DNA of 64,000 nt. Origin: Macrostomum hystrix. Its lineage: Eukaryota > Platyhelminthes > Macrostomidae. Positions 11,409-22,984 of this stretch are shown piece after piece (position 1 is the stretch's first letter; each line of letters opens with the position of its first letter). A program made the translations under genes and the position numbers. The stretch lies in NCBI GenBank assembly GCA_950097015.1, contig CATNEN010000039.1:4600001-4664000 (forward strand). Reading direction: 5' to 3'. The notes beneath the pieces were generated by a model. That model ran no database searches. It worked only from the letters and a program-made list of their open reading frames with translations, and was not told the DNA's origin.

Positions 11409-14400
11409 TTGCCCCGGAAGCTCAATCTTTCCATCCGAGTGAGAAGACAGCGCGGTCGTGGCTCACTTGTACTCCCACATAGTGTCGCACACAACAATTG
11501 GCGTTCTCAAGCGAACTCAAGCAGCCAAGGTGAGCCTTCTCAGGTTCCCATATCTGAGCAGTTGGAAGAAGAATGGGAGGACGAAGCAGCATTGCCGGCT
11601 CCGCAACAGCGAGACTGGGAGCAAGAAGTGCCCATTGATAGTTCTGTAAATGCTTCGTTTCTCCAACAGTTTACTCTTCAGCCATGCTGCCGGTGTTTGG
11701 AAATTTATGGTACAATGTTTTGTGTAACGTGCGCAAGACCGTTCTGTAAAGAATGTGCTGATGTAACGCATGGTAACTTTTTGGTGCATACATTTACCAT
11801 CTGGAATGTAAGTTTATAATTTTATAATTTGTTTTCTGTTATTCTTATACTTTGCATGTGACGCTCCAATATCGGGATTCGTGAACATTATACATTCTTC
11901 ATCATGTTATTGTATCTGTGGCTACGTGGATTGTAGATATGACCTTTCCTTCCAATTGCAAATGTCTGATGTGTGATGCAGTCTTTGCTTCCCCGAGTTC
12001 GAATCTCAACTTTTTGGCCGCTTAACCTGTACTACCATGTATTTTGTTTTCTGTGCAATGTGTACTGTATATTACACATACATCTCCTGGGGCCAATTTT
12101 ATAAAGCCTTGATCATAGATAAAAATATATGAAACCTTTGATTTTATCATGTGCCACTTTTATAAAGAAGTGATAGAAAATCTGTCCACTGCGGGCATCC
12201 TGCCAATGCAAATTATACTGACGAGACGTCTATGGGAGAACTTCCAAATTTGGGACTAAATAAAGTTCTTTCCATTCATACCCTTTTACGCACTGTTTGA
12301 TTAATTACCAACGCTGACTCAGTTTTCATCATGGCTTTATAAAATAGGATTTCAATCGATTGATAACTGGTGGGCCATCTGCGATTTTTAACCATAGGTT
12401 TTTTACCAAGGCGTTATAAAATTGGCCCCTGGAACTATAATTGAAACTTAATTGTACATTGTTCTATGTTTCAGGGAGAGATGTTCCAGGAGTCCGCTTG
12501 CGCGGACCCACCGGTTATTAACTGCTGCCAAAACGCCAGAAAACAGCTGGTGAATAACCCAACTGCCGAGGTGTACGACTGCTTTGGCCGTAAGATAACA
12601 TTAATTTGTGACGTTTGATGGTGCCGAGTATCTGCTATGCATTTACCTACCGAGTAGCCTTTGTGGTTATTAAAGCATTGTTCTATAATTTTCTAAAGTT
12701 GTATGGAGCAAAGTACTGTATTTCTATGCATGTTTAACTTGAATTGTAAATGACCAAGTTGCAACGAATTTCAGGCTGAAGCACCCATTAGATGCTTTCC
12801 GAAGCACTTCTGAGCTATGCCCTGATTTAAAATTGGCTGTCTTCAAATTCCAATTGAAAATTAGAACGACTAGGGCAGGTGCTGTGTGCAATTGGGGGAA
12901 GCAAATGTTGGAAATACTATCATTTGTGATTTACTCTCTGCTGGTGCGATTGGCTTGCTGAAACCCTGTCGCTTTCTAGGTCGCATTCCCGTGTCAGTTC
13001 ACCTGTGCTCACAGTGCACGATCACTGGAGCGATGCTATCAACAGGATACTTTCCCGCCACGAAAATTAGTTGTTTTACATTTGTTGACAAGAGGCTGCT
13101 GGACATGCTGGACTGTCTAACCTCGGACGGAAAGATGTCGCTTCTGCGAGCGGTGCGCTCCATACTGACGTCTGGTAATATTCCTGCAGCTAGTCAGTGC
13201 GTAAGTGAAAAGCAAATATTTTTATTCTTTTTTATATTTTTTTCTGTACAGACACTTAGTGCAATAAGAGAGGATATGCTTATATTTTCGAAGAATTTAC
13301 TTACCTACCTTGATTTGTGCTTATGAATGTTTACATTTAATTTTTATTTCTAGACATGGGTACAATTGTACGATTCACTGCGCCGGAACGGAGTACTTCA
13401 ACGCTACCGGCAACTGATTCGACAAGTGATTCCGTGGCCAACTGAGTGCCTGTTCTGTCCAAATGGAGTAAGTGCCTATATTAGAAACATGCCTTCCGGT
13501 TCCAAATTATTTTGGGAATCTTGAAAACTAAATTTTCATAAAATTCCTTGACTTTTTGAATTTGAACCCCTGTTGAACATTCAGGGTGACGCAGCTGCAT
13601 ACTTTTGTTCCAGAACACTCCTGGTTCAACGCCGTCAACGACATGCGTCTCAGCGGATGCTTGTTTTGGTTTGCGTCACAGGCGACGTGCTGGTGAGCAG
13701 CTCCACCCCTTGCCAACTGACGGCCGTCTCCCGGCACCTTTCGTCCATGTTCCCATTGAAAGTACGGAAGCAGCGGATGCAGTAGACGATGCAAGTTGTC
13801 CCAATTGGAGAGCTGGTGCAATAAATCGAAAAATCGCATCCCGAGCCCTCGATGTCAACGCCTTCTTCATGCTGTCATGCAGGCATTCCATTATCGTGGC
13901 ATGTGCAGACATCCGATCACCGGGAGAGCGTCTGATCTACGCAGAATCGTGTCTCCGTTACTTTATTGAGAAAGCCGGCGTGAACGGCATTGTAATATTC
14001 ATCTACGATGTCGCTTGCAAGATGATTCGTCGATTGCAACGAATCGCAATGGAATATCCGTTTGTTTCCATCATCCCAGCCGTCAATGTTTTTCATGCCT
14101 TCGCTCACAAGACATCCTGCCGGGTATAATATAATATATAATATATTCATATTATCGAATAAATGCTGTATATTTTTCTCTGGGCGTTGGGCCGTTCGTA
14201 CTATTTTTTCTTGTTATTATTTTAGCTGAAGAACTCCGTGCGATTTGTTGAAGGCTGTGGCCTCACTGACGGTGAACATAACGAACGACTGAACTCAGCG
14301 TTTCGACCATACGGACCACATCTCAAGGAAATGCGCATTGACCGTCGAACCTACACTCTGGCGCACTATGTTTGGCGTTCCAATGTTAACCATTTGCTTC

Positions 14401-17400
14401 AGAGCGGTGCGTGATATGCATTGTTACATATCTAATTAAGATCTATTATATTATATTATATCTATTATATCTATTATATTTATATAGATACATTAAATTG
14501 ATGCACTGTATATATCACGTAATAATAATAATAATAATAATAGTTACACTCCACGCCGACCACAGAAGTGGCCAAGAGGGGGGAGCGTCAAAACGCGCGT
14601 TTCAGTGCCAGGTCTCTGACGTGCTTCACGCCTGCCGCCTGGCTGGGTGCTCGGGCGTCTTCAAAAAGGCGGTCAATATAGCGGGCTGTACGTCCCTGGC
14701 CGCGCCTGCGCGGTCCCTGCGAGGTCCACAGCAGGACATCCTGCAGCGGCTCTGGGCAGTAGGCTTCGGCGCGGATGACATGCCCGGCCAGCCGCAGTCG
14801 CCGCTGACTCAGCAGGACAGAAGGCCGCGTTAGGCGCGCACGCTGGTACAGGGACTCGGTTGTCTCGCTGCCAGGGCCGCGGCGGGCGCCGAAAGCGGCG
14901 CGAACTAGGGCCGCATGCGCCGCGTCGAGCTGCGCCTCGAGCGCCCCGGTCATCGTCCAGGTCTCAGCATTGTACAAGAGGGCGGTCTCGACAACTGCCT
15001 GGAACAGCTGGGACCTGGCGCCGTTCGACAGGGCCTCGGAGAGTAGCACCGCCCGCACAGAACGGTAGGCGGCCCAGGCCTTGCCGCGTCGTCTCGCCAG
15101 GTCGTCGCCCACGTCAGGCACCAGTCCGCCGAGGTAGACGAACTGACGGCACTTCGGGAGCACGGTCCCGGGGCCGTCACCGTCTCTTAGTCGAATCTCG
15201 GCAGGTAGGTTTTGCGGCACCGTCAGCACCTCGGTCTTCATGGCGTTGATAGCGAGGCCGACCCTCGCCGCCGCCGCAGTCAGGCCATCCAGCAGCCGTT
15301 GGGCGCCTTCGGCCGTCGTAGACAGCAGGGCAAGGTCGTCCGCGTAGCCGAGGACAGACAACTTCTTCTCCGGGTGCCGTCGACTAGTGCGTCTTTGAAG
15401 CAGAAAACCGTCCTCTGCAGTCGGCAGGCCGGTCCTGAGCACCCAGTCCATCACCAGCACGAAAAGAAAAGGCGCCAGGGTGTCACCCTGCAGCACTCCG
15501 GAGGTAGTGCTGAACAGGTCCGACGGTCCGTCTGGCGTCGCTACCACAGCGGTGGTGTCCTGATACAGTGCCATGATGGCGGAGATCAGCTGCTGCGGTA
15601 TGTTGTAGGCACGGAGCACGTGAGGCAGCGCGCCGCGGGCCACCGAGTCGAAAGCTTTGAGAAAGTCAACAAAGATGACGACAAGGCTTGACTGGTGGAT
15701 GCGCGCCTCCTCGATGATGCGACGGAGGGCCAGGATCTGAGTCACCGTGCCGCGACGGGGCCGGAACCCATTCTGCTCGTACCGCAGAAACGAGTCCAGC
15801 ACAGGCTGTAACCGTGCTAACAGCACCCGGTTGAACAGCTTCGCGGCACAGGACATGAGCGAGATCCCGCGATGCTCCTCCTTCTTTGTAGTGCCCGGCT
15901 TCTTCGGGATGCCGACGATGGTGGCCTGGGTCCACTCGCGGGGCGCAGGGCCTCCCGCCAGGACGCCGTTCATCACGCGGGCCACCTCGGTGGCAACCCT
16001 TGTGACTCGCAGTGCCTCTACGGGGACCTCATCCGGACCGGGGGCGCGGCCTCCCGGTGCCCTGCGGGCGAATTCCACGATGTCGGTGCTGGTCACTGGA
16101 CTGGTGTCGAAGTCCTCCTGCCGCGGTAGCGCCACCTCGGGGGGCAGCGGCATCTCGTTCGGCAGAGTCGGCGGCGGCGCGTTGACAATGGCGGCGAAGA
16201 AGGTGCGCAGCTCGTTTCTGCGCTCCTCGGCAGTATCGCCAGCCAGGTTGAGCGCCGCTTTCGTTTTGCGACCGGTGAGGGCGTTCACAACGGGCCAGAC
16301 GACCCTGTTCTGCCGTTCAGGCCCGACAGAGGTGACAGCCCGGATCGCGTCGTCAACAGCGGCTTTCTGTCGACTTGCGTAGGCGTCTGCCAGGGCTTTC
16401 TCGGCATCGGATGTCGGTCGCCTGGCTCGCCGCAGCTGCTCGACAGTGCGGCGGGCCTCACGTACCTCCGGGTCGCTCGCCCAAACTGGAAGTTGCCGTG
16501 ACGCGGGTTCCATAAGCGGCAGAGTCTTGGCAGCGGCAGTGGCGATGGCTGAGCTAATTGTGCTGTAGTCCGGCGCCTGCGCTGATCCCAGGGCGGTCGA
16601 AAATATATCACGTAATTGTATTCCGTATCATTAATTACCACTACCAGTTTTCCACAGAATTTATTCGGCCTTCTTTTAAGATCCGTAATAACATAATATA
16701 TGTTTTCCATTATTCGCATCTAATTTCAGCTTCATGGTTGAAGGACAGACTGCGACTGTTGGACAAACACTCGGCATCTTTGAAAGATATATTGCACCAA
16801 TTACTTCCGGAAGGTGATTACTTACTCTTTAACTTAGATTCGGTTTGCCTTTGATTAGTCGAATCGATTAGATTAGCCATTACCGTGCGTCGAACTCGAA
16901 ACTGATTTTTTTCCAGGGCGTGATCCGCATCTAGTTTTGCAACAGGGGCAGCTGCATCTACAGGAGTACCTTGCTCAACAGGAAGCCTTACCGTTAACTC
17001 CGCTAGAGCGACTCCGTTGCGGTGCTGTTGAGCTGCGGCGTTTGTATTCGAAAATTCGCCAGTGCAGCTCACAAAAGGACGCCAGGGTGTACACATCAGA
17101 ACTTTCTGTCGTTGAGGGCGAGATGGCAGCAGTATGGTCCAAGGATCTGCCGGAATTTTCCAGGAGGCCTCTAGTGACTTACAAGAATCCTATGGCCGAG
17201 GTCTACGATGATGTATATGTAGATGAGCCGGCTGTCCAGTTTCATCGACGCGCCATTGAGGCTTCCGCTCTGCTTGCTCGAGTAAGTGAGGAGTGCAATT
17301 TAATCCGCGAAGAAGCCTCTCGTCTACAACTGCGCCTCAGTCAAGCGATCGCCTTGCTACATGGGAGGCCAGGATTATTTTCCAAATGTCGTTGCGCTCT

Positions 17401-17569
17401 TGAAGTTGTGCGGTCTCAATGTCTTCAGCTGAGTCCTCAAATCCATTCGTATTCCGTACTCAGTGATGCTAACAAGTCATCATCACATTCGCAAGCATCG
17501 GATGACTCTTCCGAGTATGCTTCTTCCGACTCATCGGCTAGAGGGGATGCTGCATATTTATCTGATTAA
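11409..17569 (+). CDS. KDZ-family transposase, multi-exon (N terminus not found)
   Basis: Predicted nuclear DDE-type transposase. Exons: 11409-11807, 12475-12589, 12980-13200, 13354-13467, 13614-14123, 14226-14406, 16730-16813, 16917-17569; all phases agree, giving 758 aa. The first listed exon begins after an AG acceptor with no ATG, so an upstream start exon is missing. Residues about 93-117 form a CxC-type zinc cluster (CCRC, CVTC, CKEC). Later come V-Y-D-C-F-G and FPAT, then a catalytic-type core: D in SADACF (about 298), D in IYDVACKM (about 415), and E in GLTDGEHNERLNS (about 470), with HAFAH between. These match the KDZ signatures (yDxaC, tDGExxER). The C-terminal part is helical, then Ser/Asp-rich. 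Intron 2 carries a MITE and the intron after exon 14226-14406 carries an antisense LINE; neither breaks the frame. Weak spot: the exon 12589/12980 join. Confidence 0.87.
12089..12429. mobile_element. MITE in a transposase intron
   Basis: A 341-bp insert with terminal inverted repeats of about 23 bp: GGGGCCAATTTTATAAAGCC on the left, matching GGGGCCAATTTTATAACGCC read inward from the right. It has no coding capacity. The target duplication is not clear. A second inner pair (ATAAAATCAAAGGT-like) was not analysed further. Confidence 0.75.
14510..14523 (+). repeat. LINE target-site duplication (left copy)
   Basis: ATATATCACGTAAT here and again at 16603-16616 bracket the LINE exactly. Confidence 0.88.
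14524..16602 (-). mobile_element. 5'-truncated LINE with (ATT)n tail
   Basis: Minus-strand non-LTR retrotransposon of 2,079 bp flanked by a perfect 14-bp target duplication. Its 3' end (14524 side) is a run of ATT trinucleotides after a short 3' UTR, as in RTE-like LINEs. The 5' end falls inside the open frame, so the endonuclease region is absent, as in ordinary 5'-truncated insertions. It is GC-rich against its AT-rich surroundings, consistent with insertion from elsewhere. Confidence 0.9.
14588..16600 (-). CDS. LINE reverse transcriptase, 5'-truncated ORF
   Basis: The frame is open from the element's 5' edge to a stop at 14588, about 670 codons; the first ATG is at 16513. The RT domain shows GISLMSCAAKLFNRVLL, the QNGFRPRRGTVTQI block, FVDFLKAFDSV (first catalytic Asp), GVLQGDTLAPFLF and YADDLALL (catalytic Asp pair). 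A C-terminal thumb-like region contains LRLAGHVIRAE. No endonuclease or LTR is present. The clade is uncertain; the microsatellite tail hints at an RTE-like element. No stop or frameshift was seen, so the insertion is probably young. Confidence 0.9.
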   Translation of the reverse strand, partial: STALGSAQAPDYSTISSAIATAAAKTLPLMEPASRQLPVWASDPEVREARRTVEQLRRARRPTSDAEKALADAYASRQKAAVDDAIRAVTSVGPERQNRVVWPVVNALTGRKTKAALNLAGDTAEERRNELRTFFAAIVNAPPPTLPNEMPLPPEVALPRQEDFDTSPVTSTDIVEFARRAPGGRAPGPDEVPVEALRVTRVATEVARVMNGVLAGGPAPREWTQATIVGIPKKPGTTKKEEHRGISLMSCAAKLFNRVLLARLQPVLDSFLRYEQNGFRPRRGTVTQILALRRIIEEARIHQSSLVVIFVDFLKAFDSVARGALPHVLRAYNIPQQLISAIMALYQDTTAVVATPDGPSDLFSTTSGVLQGDTLAPFLFVLVMDWVLRTGLPTAEDGFLLQRRTSRRHPEKKLSVLGYADDLALLSTTAEGAQRLLDGLTAAAARVGLAINAMKTEVLTVPQNLPAEIRLRDGDGPGTVLPKCRQFVYLGGLVPDVGDDLARRRGKAWAAYRSVRAVLLSEALSNGARSQLFQAVVETALLYNAETWTMTGALEAQLDAAHAALVRAAFGARRGPGSETTESLYQRARLTRPSVLLSQRRLRLAGHVIRAEAYCPEPLQDVLLWTSQGPRRRGQGRTARYIDRLFEDARAPSQAAGVKHVRDLALKRAF

Positions 17570-17890
17570 GGCATTTTTGCTATTTTGCTAGCAGATGACC
17601 ACAAGTGCCGCATTTTGTTCGAAATTTACTGACTGACTTCAACTTCAATGCCTCGGAAGTGCCGGATTTTAATACGCTGCCGAGAGGATCTATCTGTGTC
17701 AGCCAGCTTATTTCACAATAGTTTTAGTTTTCTCTGTTAAACAATATGTTGAATTTTCTGCCTAAAGTTGTTTTTACTGGTTGATTTATGCAAGTTTTGT
17801 TTTTATCTAGGACTTTTTTAGTAAGCGTTTAAGCTTTGATACAGCTAGACTTTCACTTGTGTTTCAAACTAAAACTTTTGTTCTGAAATG

Positions 17891-17896
17891 AATAAA
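17891..17896 (+). promoter_or_regulatory. Poly(A) signal of the KDZ transposase gene
   Basis: AATAAA about 320 bases after the transposase stop, followed by a T-rich stretch. It is the first such hexamer downstream. Confidence 0.55.
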
Positions 17897-18534
17897 GTTG
17901 CTTTACATTGTTTTTTCCCCACATTTACGTTATAATATAGTAACTGCGTCTGCGCTCCTGCGTCTGCGTTTCTGCTGCATGATGTGACTGAACCCCCAAA
18001 GTGCACTTTTCAAATTTCCTCCTCCAATGCAATTCACTGATTCAAATAAAACATTTGGGGTACTAGAAGATGTTGGCTAATTTGGGCTTCAAAAGGGGGC
18101 GCATCGCTAAGAAAGTTGGGCGGAGTGCAAAGAAAATCTGGTGTGAGTGCCACAAAGATGGGAGGGTTCACAGAAAATGACGGGGCTTGAGATTTCTAGA
18201 AAGCACGGTGCTAAATAAATCGGCAACCCAGAAGAAGGCGGACATGACCTTGCCGACTGTGCGCTGAACCTTGAACTTCCTAGGTGGTGCTTCGCCTGGT
18301 TGCCTCCACTCCATAGACTGGCTTTTGCTTTCGGGTCTGCTGTTTGTTTTTAAATCTAGAGCACCAAATTAACAGTCATTGAAAATAAACGAGGCATTTT
18401 TAAGAATGCTTTTTTATAACGGAATGTGAATGATTCATCTTTGAAATGTAAAGTCACGCAGCAGTCAATTCTGTCATATTAGCGTGATCGCGGATTTTAT
18501 TGGGATATCTATTTGCAGTAAAGTGAACTTATTA

Positions 18535-18800
18535 CTGGATCTCAGGGCTGAGTTTGATGGCCTGCAGTGCAGCCACTCGGTCGGCTGGTGTTAGAGGACC
18601 CAACACCAGTGTTCCGACGGATCCGTGCTCCGCAGGCCAAGCTGAGCAGCATACACTATGCCGGTGCAGGGTGACGTCAGCACAAGTCATCAGATCTCTG
18701 GACGGCAGCCTCTCCGGGTAGTGCACGCCCATGGCGTATGGGCAGCTGCGGTGGCGGTCAACTTGTGAGCGACAAATGTGACAAGTGACATGACAAGTGA
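18535..18800 (-). CDS. Possible exon, Cys/His-rich, unrecognised
   Basis: A minus-strand open frame with HVTCHICRSQVDRHRSC, a later LMTCADVTLHRHSVCC block and a clean stop after KLSPEIQ. The Cys/His spacing and unbiased composition look coding rather than random. An acceptor-like TTTGTAG precedes it. I could not join it in phase to any upstream exon. It may be part of a third transposon-borne gene or a captured host fragment. Confidence 0.3.
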
Positions 18801-19115
18801 CATGCATGCTACAAAGCTTACATGTACAGTAAAAGTGGGAGACAAGTGTATAGGAGTGAATGTTCTACTGTTGTGAATAGTCAGATTTACATGTTTGCGC
18901 GTAGTATGGCTGACAGACTAGTAACTTAAAATTGTCAGTGCAATTGAAATTTTGATGTTGAAACGTAATTTTGTCCACTTGTAACTTGTCAACTCTAATG
19001 AAGCACTCCACAGGCCGCACCACACTCCATCTGGAATATATTATATATATATACATGTAGATATATATGGAATGGATCAGATTCAGCAACCAAGCCCCGG
19101 CAGGCTTCCATCAAA

Positions 19116-19151
19116 CAGGTATATCATATACTGCAGTATATGATATACCTG
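19116..19151. repeat. Perfect 36-bp palindrome
   Basis: The two halves are exact reverse complements with no spacer, centred on CTGCAG at 19131-19136; the left arm starts CAGGTATATCATATA. It could extrude as a cruciform. It lies in the unexplained middle of the KDZ element. Confidence 0.9.
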
Positions 19152-19541
19152 GTTACCGATATATCGTCAGCTACAATGCTGTACAGTATAGCTTGAATTA
19201 CAGTACAGTATGCTCCAATGCGTTTCTGCAGTACAGTTTATTGTACATGCATTTTATTGATTCCGTTTTATCATTACTAATACGTTCACATACAGTATTG
19301 GAGAATGGGTTCGCGGGTTTTGCTCAGTGTTTTGGCAGCGTCTAACAATTAGCCGCGCGCACATCAAATGGAAGCCGCCCTCTCTCCCCTTCCTCGCTCT
19401 ATAAAGCTGTTTAGAACTCTTACAGTTACACACAAATTAATATATATACGCTCGCGTGGACTCGCACTTCTCTATTTGGCTAGCACGCCACAGCATTACA
19501 TTGTATATACTCAGCAAAAGCAAACCCCACACAAGACTCAC

Positions 19542-19719
19542 GCCAGTCAGGAGACAATATAATGTTATTGAAGTCAGTCGTGCTTCAGTAGCGTGTGGGA
19601 CCACCAGCCGGTTGATGAATTCTTGGGGCAGCTGCAGCTGCCAGGCATTCAGGACCGCCAGTCGCAATTGCTCAGCATTCTGCGGCGCATTGCGCGATGC
19701 ATCCTCCAGGACAGAGGTG
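19542..19719 (-). pseudogene. Tc1/mariner-like transposase C-terminal fragment, or exon derived from it
   Basis: The minus-strand frame reads APQNAEQLRLAVLNAW, then LPQEFINRLVV, like the C-terminal helix region of Tc1-type transposases (P-x-N-x-x-E-L...W...P...I...L). The DD(E/D) core is absent. The segment is bounded by a TTTTAG acceptor-like site and a strong GC|GTGAGT donor-like site, so it may be used as an exon. The match rests on pattern recall only. Confidence 0.4.
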
Positions 19720-22420
19720 CTAAAACCTATAACAGTGTTGAAATTGCAATGACTTCATCATCATCATCATCATCAAATGGTGCAGGATCATGGTCAACTG
19801 GGGGATAATTGTCCACTGGGGGTTCATTGTCAACTGGGGGATTGTAAGCGTTTGAAAAGCGCTTACATCGGTGCTCCTTTCAATCAGCGACCTTCATCTA
19901 CATTTCGACCCACCCAGCGCTCAAAATAGACCTGAGCGGGCCAGACCGGCTGACCTGACGGCCTGGAAAGCAATGACGCAGAGACCGAGAACCTATGCAC
20001 CCTATCAGCCTGCGAACTCGTGCCTAGAATGCTCGCGGCTGGTGTGTTGGTTTGGGGACCATGGCAACGCGGGGCAGAGATATAACTGCATGCTTGTGTG
20101 TTATCTGTTATATATATCTCTCTCTCTGACCCCCCCCTACTGCTAAACACTGTGCCTTATCGCTTGAATATAAAATACACAGCTTCGTAGATATGCTCCT
20201 GCACTGAAGCTTTGAGATGTGAGTCTCACACTCATAAAATTGTTGGCCTCTGTGGTCAGTACGAGTTCAAGTCTTTCTGTAAGTGTCGGCAGAAGGTAGC
20301 AGGCGGCAAGAAAACCTGCTATAGGGATCATTGTCAACTCGGGGATCATTGTCAATTGTGTGATCATTATAGCTTTAAAAAATCTGAAAATACCGCTGCT
20401 GAAAGGTATATATACTAGAGGAATTAAAACTATAGCTCGTATTTCTGCTCCCCTTCGGGGGGCAAAACTTGCTAGTCATTATATTCTCAAATGCATGCAG
20501 TCTTCCAATTATCTGATGGAATCGCAGCTGTACATTTACGATGCTGTGCAGTATAGCTTGAATTACATGTACAATATACATTGCAGCATAAATTTGAATA
20601 TTCCCAGAGATATTCAGTAATCAAATCAGATGGTCAGCGATCGAAAGAGCCACTGCACGAGCGAATACATGTCAATGGCAACCCCTAATGCCCTTACAGA
20701 GGGACCATTTTGGACATAATATGCATATCGATCAATTCGTCATCTCTCCATGAGACACAAAATGGGGATGCACTTGTGAGCAGGTTGATATGGTCACATG
20801 TACTTTGGACAGGCGAAACTGCATAGCCATACACTGTCTAAAAAACGGATCATCAAAATAGTATACTGTAGTTGACATTTAAGAGACTTAAATCGGGCAT
20901 CGCGGGTAATTCCCTTTCCCTAACCCTCACACCCCTCTACAGTATACTATATACATGTATACTATATACAGTAGTGTTGATTCCAATTTATGGTGTTGCC
21001 ATCAACTTCTTAATTCCAGCTGCCGTACCCTAACAAACAAGTACGGCGAAGTGTACGTGGCCATGTCCATTGTACATGTACATGTAGATAAGCTCATGCA
21101 ATGTCCTGCATGTACATGTACTGTTTATTTACTGCACCAGTACACGGGGTATTCAATGGACAGTTCCCCGCGGATAGTGCGTCCAGAAGGCATCGCCTTC
21201 CACAGCAGTATAAATGACTGCTGCAGTTAATGAGTTATAAAGCGCTAACAGCCTTCAATGGTCGGTCTTTTATTGACACTGAGTGCTGCAGTTGCACTCG
21301 GAGGGGCCTTGGCACATAATTTGGCCGTATTACCTTTCCTTTGCCCCAAAAGGAGCACGAAGTAGGGAGGCGTGAGGAACCGTCATCCGTTAAGAACATT
21401 CCTATTTGACTTTGAGTTCTTTACTTGCAAATCTGTAACTTTGAGACTCGACGGAATTGTCATAGGGGCGAAATTTATTATCAATGCAAGCATTGACTTT
21501 CAGCCATAGAAATGACATTTCCGGAGTCCGCTGTCATTTCCGTAGGTGGGTGGGGTGGGAGGGAAGGGAAGGAAGGAATTCTGGTGTCTTTGTCTATGGC
21601 TGAAAGTCAATCAGGAATCCTCCATTTGAGATCCACTTGGCCCAGTGCACATCCACTGATCCAGCAACTCTCACTGCTGCCCACAAACGAGCATGCAATT
21701 TGCGCAATAGATGTGGCTGAGCGCTGATGACTAGTTAAGCCCCCCCCACAGAGGGCACGTACCGAATAGGCAATTTACAGAGGTGTATTTTCTTAAGGAG
21801 CCGTCTTCAGTATTCAGGGGCGCTAACCTGCAGGCGGTGCCCTTCCTGGATGGGGAGGGGCACAGAATGCCTTTCTGAGGTAATCCGCCCAGCGTCTGAC
21901 TGTTAATGCTTGTGTGCAGTGCCACCACCAGTTGTTAAATTGCTTCTTACTTGCAATTTTATTCACGTGTACCAAAATAATAACTCTCACTGATTAAATT
22001 TCTCATTTGTTGATTATAAATTCGTTTGTTGAATGTAGTAAATAAGTAAGCTTAAATTAAAGCGACAGCAGAGGTTTTGAATTGACAGTGCTAATCTTCA
22101 CAAATTTGTCATTCTCATACAACAGAATTGCTACTTTGTCATCTTAAAATCTATCATTTAACAGTCATCAGTTTTGTTGACTGACAGTTAATTACACACT
22201 TTCTTGTATTTCATAGTCATTCCATGAGAGAGAGAACCGAATGCAAATGGCGTACTCGTACAGTCTTGGAGTAAAGCTACTTGTATACAAACGAAATGCG
22301 CTCTGCTACAACCAAACAGAAAAGCAAATGCAATGTTATCGCTATATGTTGGCAATTTCTTTAAAAAACAATATAAAAGATATTGCCAATAACCCGGATT
22401 GCTGGAAAACTCAAATGCAA
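19720..22420. other. Unexplained middle of the KDZ element
   Basis: No exon chain could be assembled. Contents noted: (TCA)n at about 19756-19774; repeated GGTCAACTGGGGGAT-type motifs near 19791-19846 and 20328-20356; a near-direct repeat of GTATAGCTTGAATTACA at about 19187 and 20555; and an open plus-strand stretch ending at 21727. It may hold decayed captured sequence. Confidence 0.4.
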
Positions 22421-22424
22421 AAAA

Positions 22425-22488
22425 TAGATCAGCAAAAGGAAACGGCAACCAGAAGCAGCAAGTATGCCACCTAATTGAAAAAATGGTA
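22425..22488 (+). pseudogene. Decayed inverted copy of exon 2 of the companion gene
   Basis: ATAGATCAGCAAAAGGAAAC, then GAAGCAGCAAGTATGCCACC and TTGAAAAAATGGTA match exon 24737-24625 read from the other strand, including both splice borders. Two internal blocks are missing. Retention of splice borders argues for DNA duplication rather than a processed copy. Confidence 0.8.
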
Positions 22489-22984
22489 GCAATGGTAGCA
22501 AAAAATAGCCGGGTATCTCAAGGGACGCGATATATTGTTAGGTAAAGACATATAAAGCATCACCATTGCTGCCTCGAATTGTTATTAGTGACTATACTGC
22601 CTACCATCAATACAACAATACACATACGGGAGGCGGAATGCGAAGTCATGAGACATCGTTTTCAGGGGCTGGTGCAGTGAGAGGCAGTTTTCAGTGGTAC
22701 CAGAAGTGGTTTCCCTAGGAACAGTTTACAAAGCCTTGCATTGGAACAGGTTTAAATTAAGGATTAAGTGCATTCACTTTTTAGTGGCTCGATCAATTGG
22801 GAGCAGGGGCACTCAGTCTTCAGTCACCTACCTGAGGGCACACAATCCGCCTGTATTTTGATATCGAAACTAAGCTGACACTAAACTAAAAACCAGGAAG
22901 AAAACTACCCTGCACAAACGTCAGCTTAAATTGCAACAACAATTAGCTCCCCGTTTTCCCAATAGCAGTCTGCGGTGTCCAACT

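Noticed and set aside
11980-12030. Box-B-like GAGTTCGAATCTC in a transposase intron
   Set aside because: Isolated motif without a matching box A or SINE body.
12775-12956. Possible extra transposase exon after a good TTTCAG acceptor
   Set aside because: Its open frame does not fit the phase of the previous exon and ends in a stop. Joining 12589 to 12980 restores the V-Y-D-x-x-G...C-x-x-C pattern expected of KDZ proteins.
14950-16382. Other open frames overlapping the LINE on both strands
   Set aside because: Shadow frames of a GC-rich RT gene; only the 14588-16600 minus frame shows the RT motifs.
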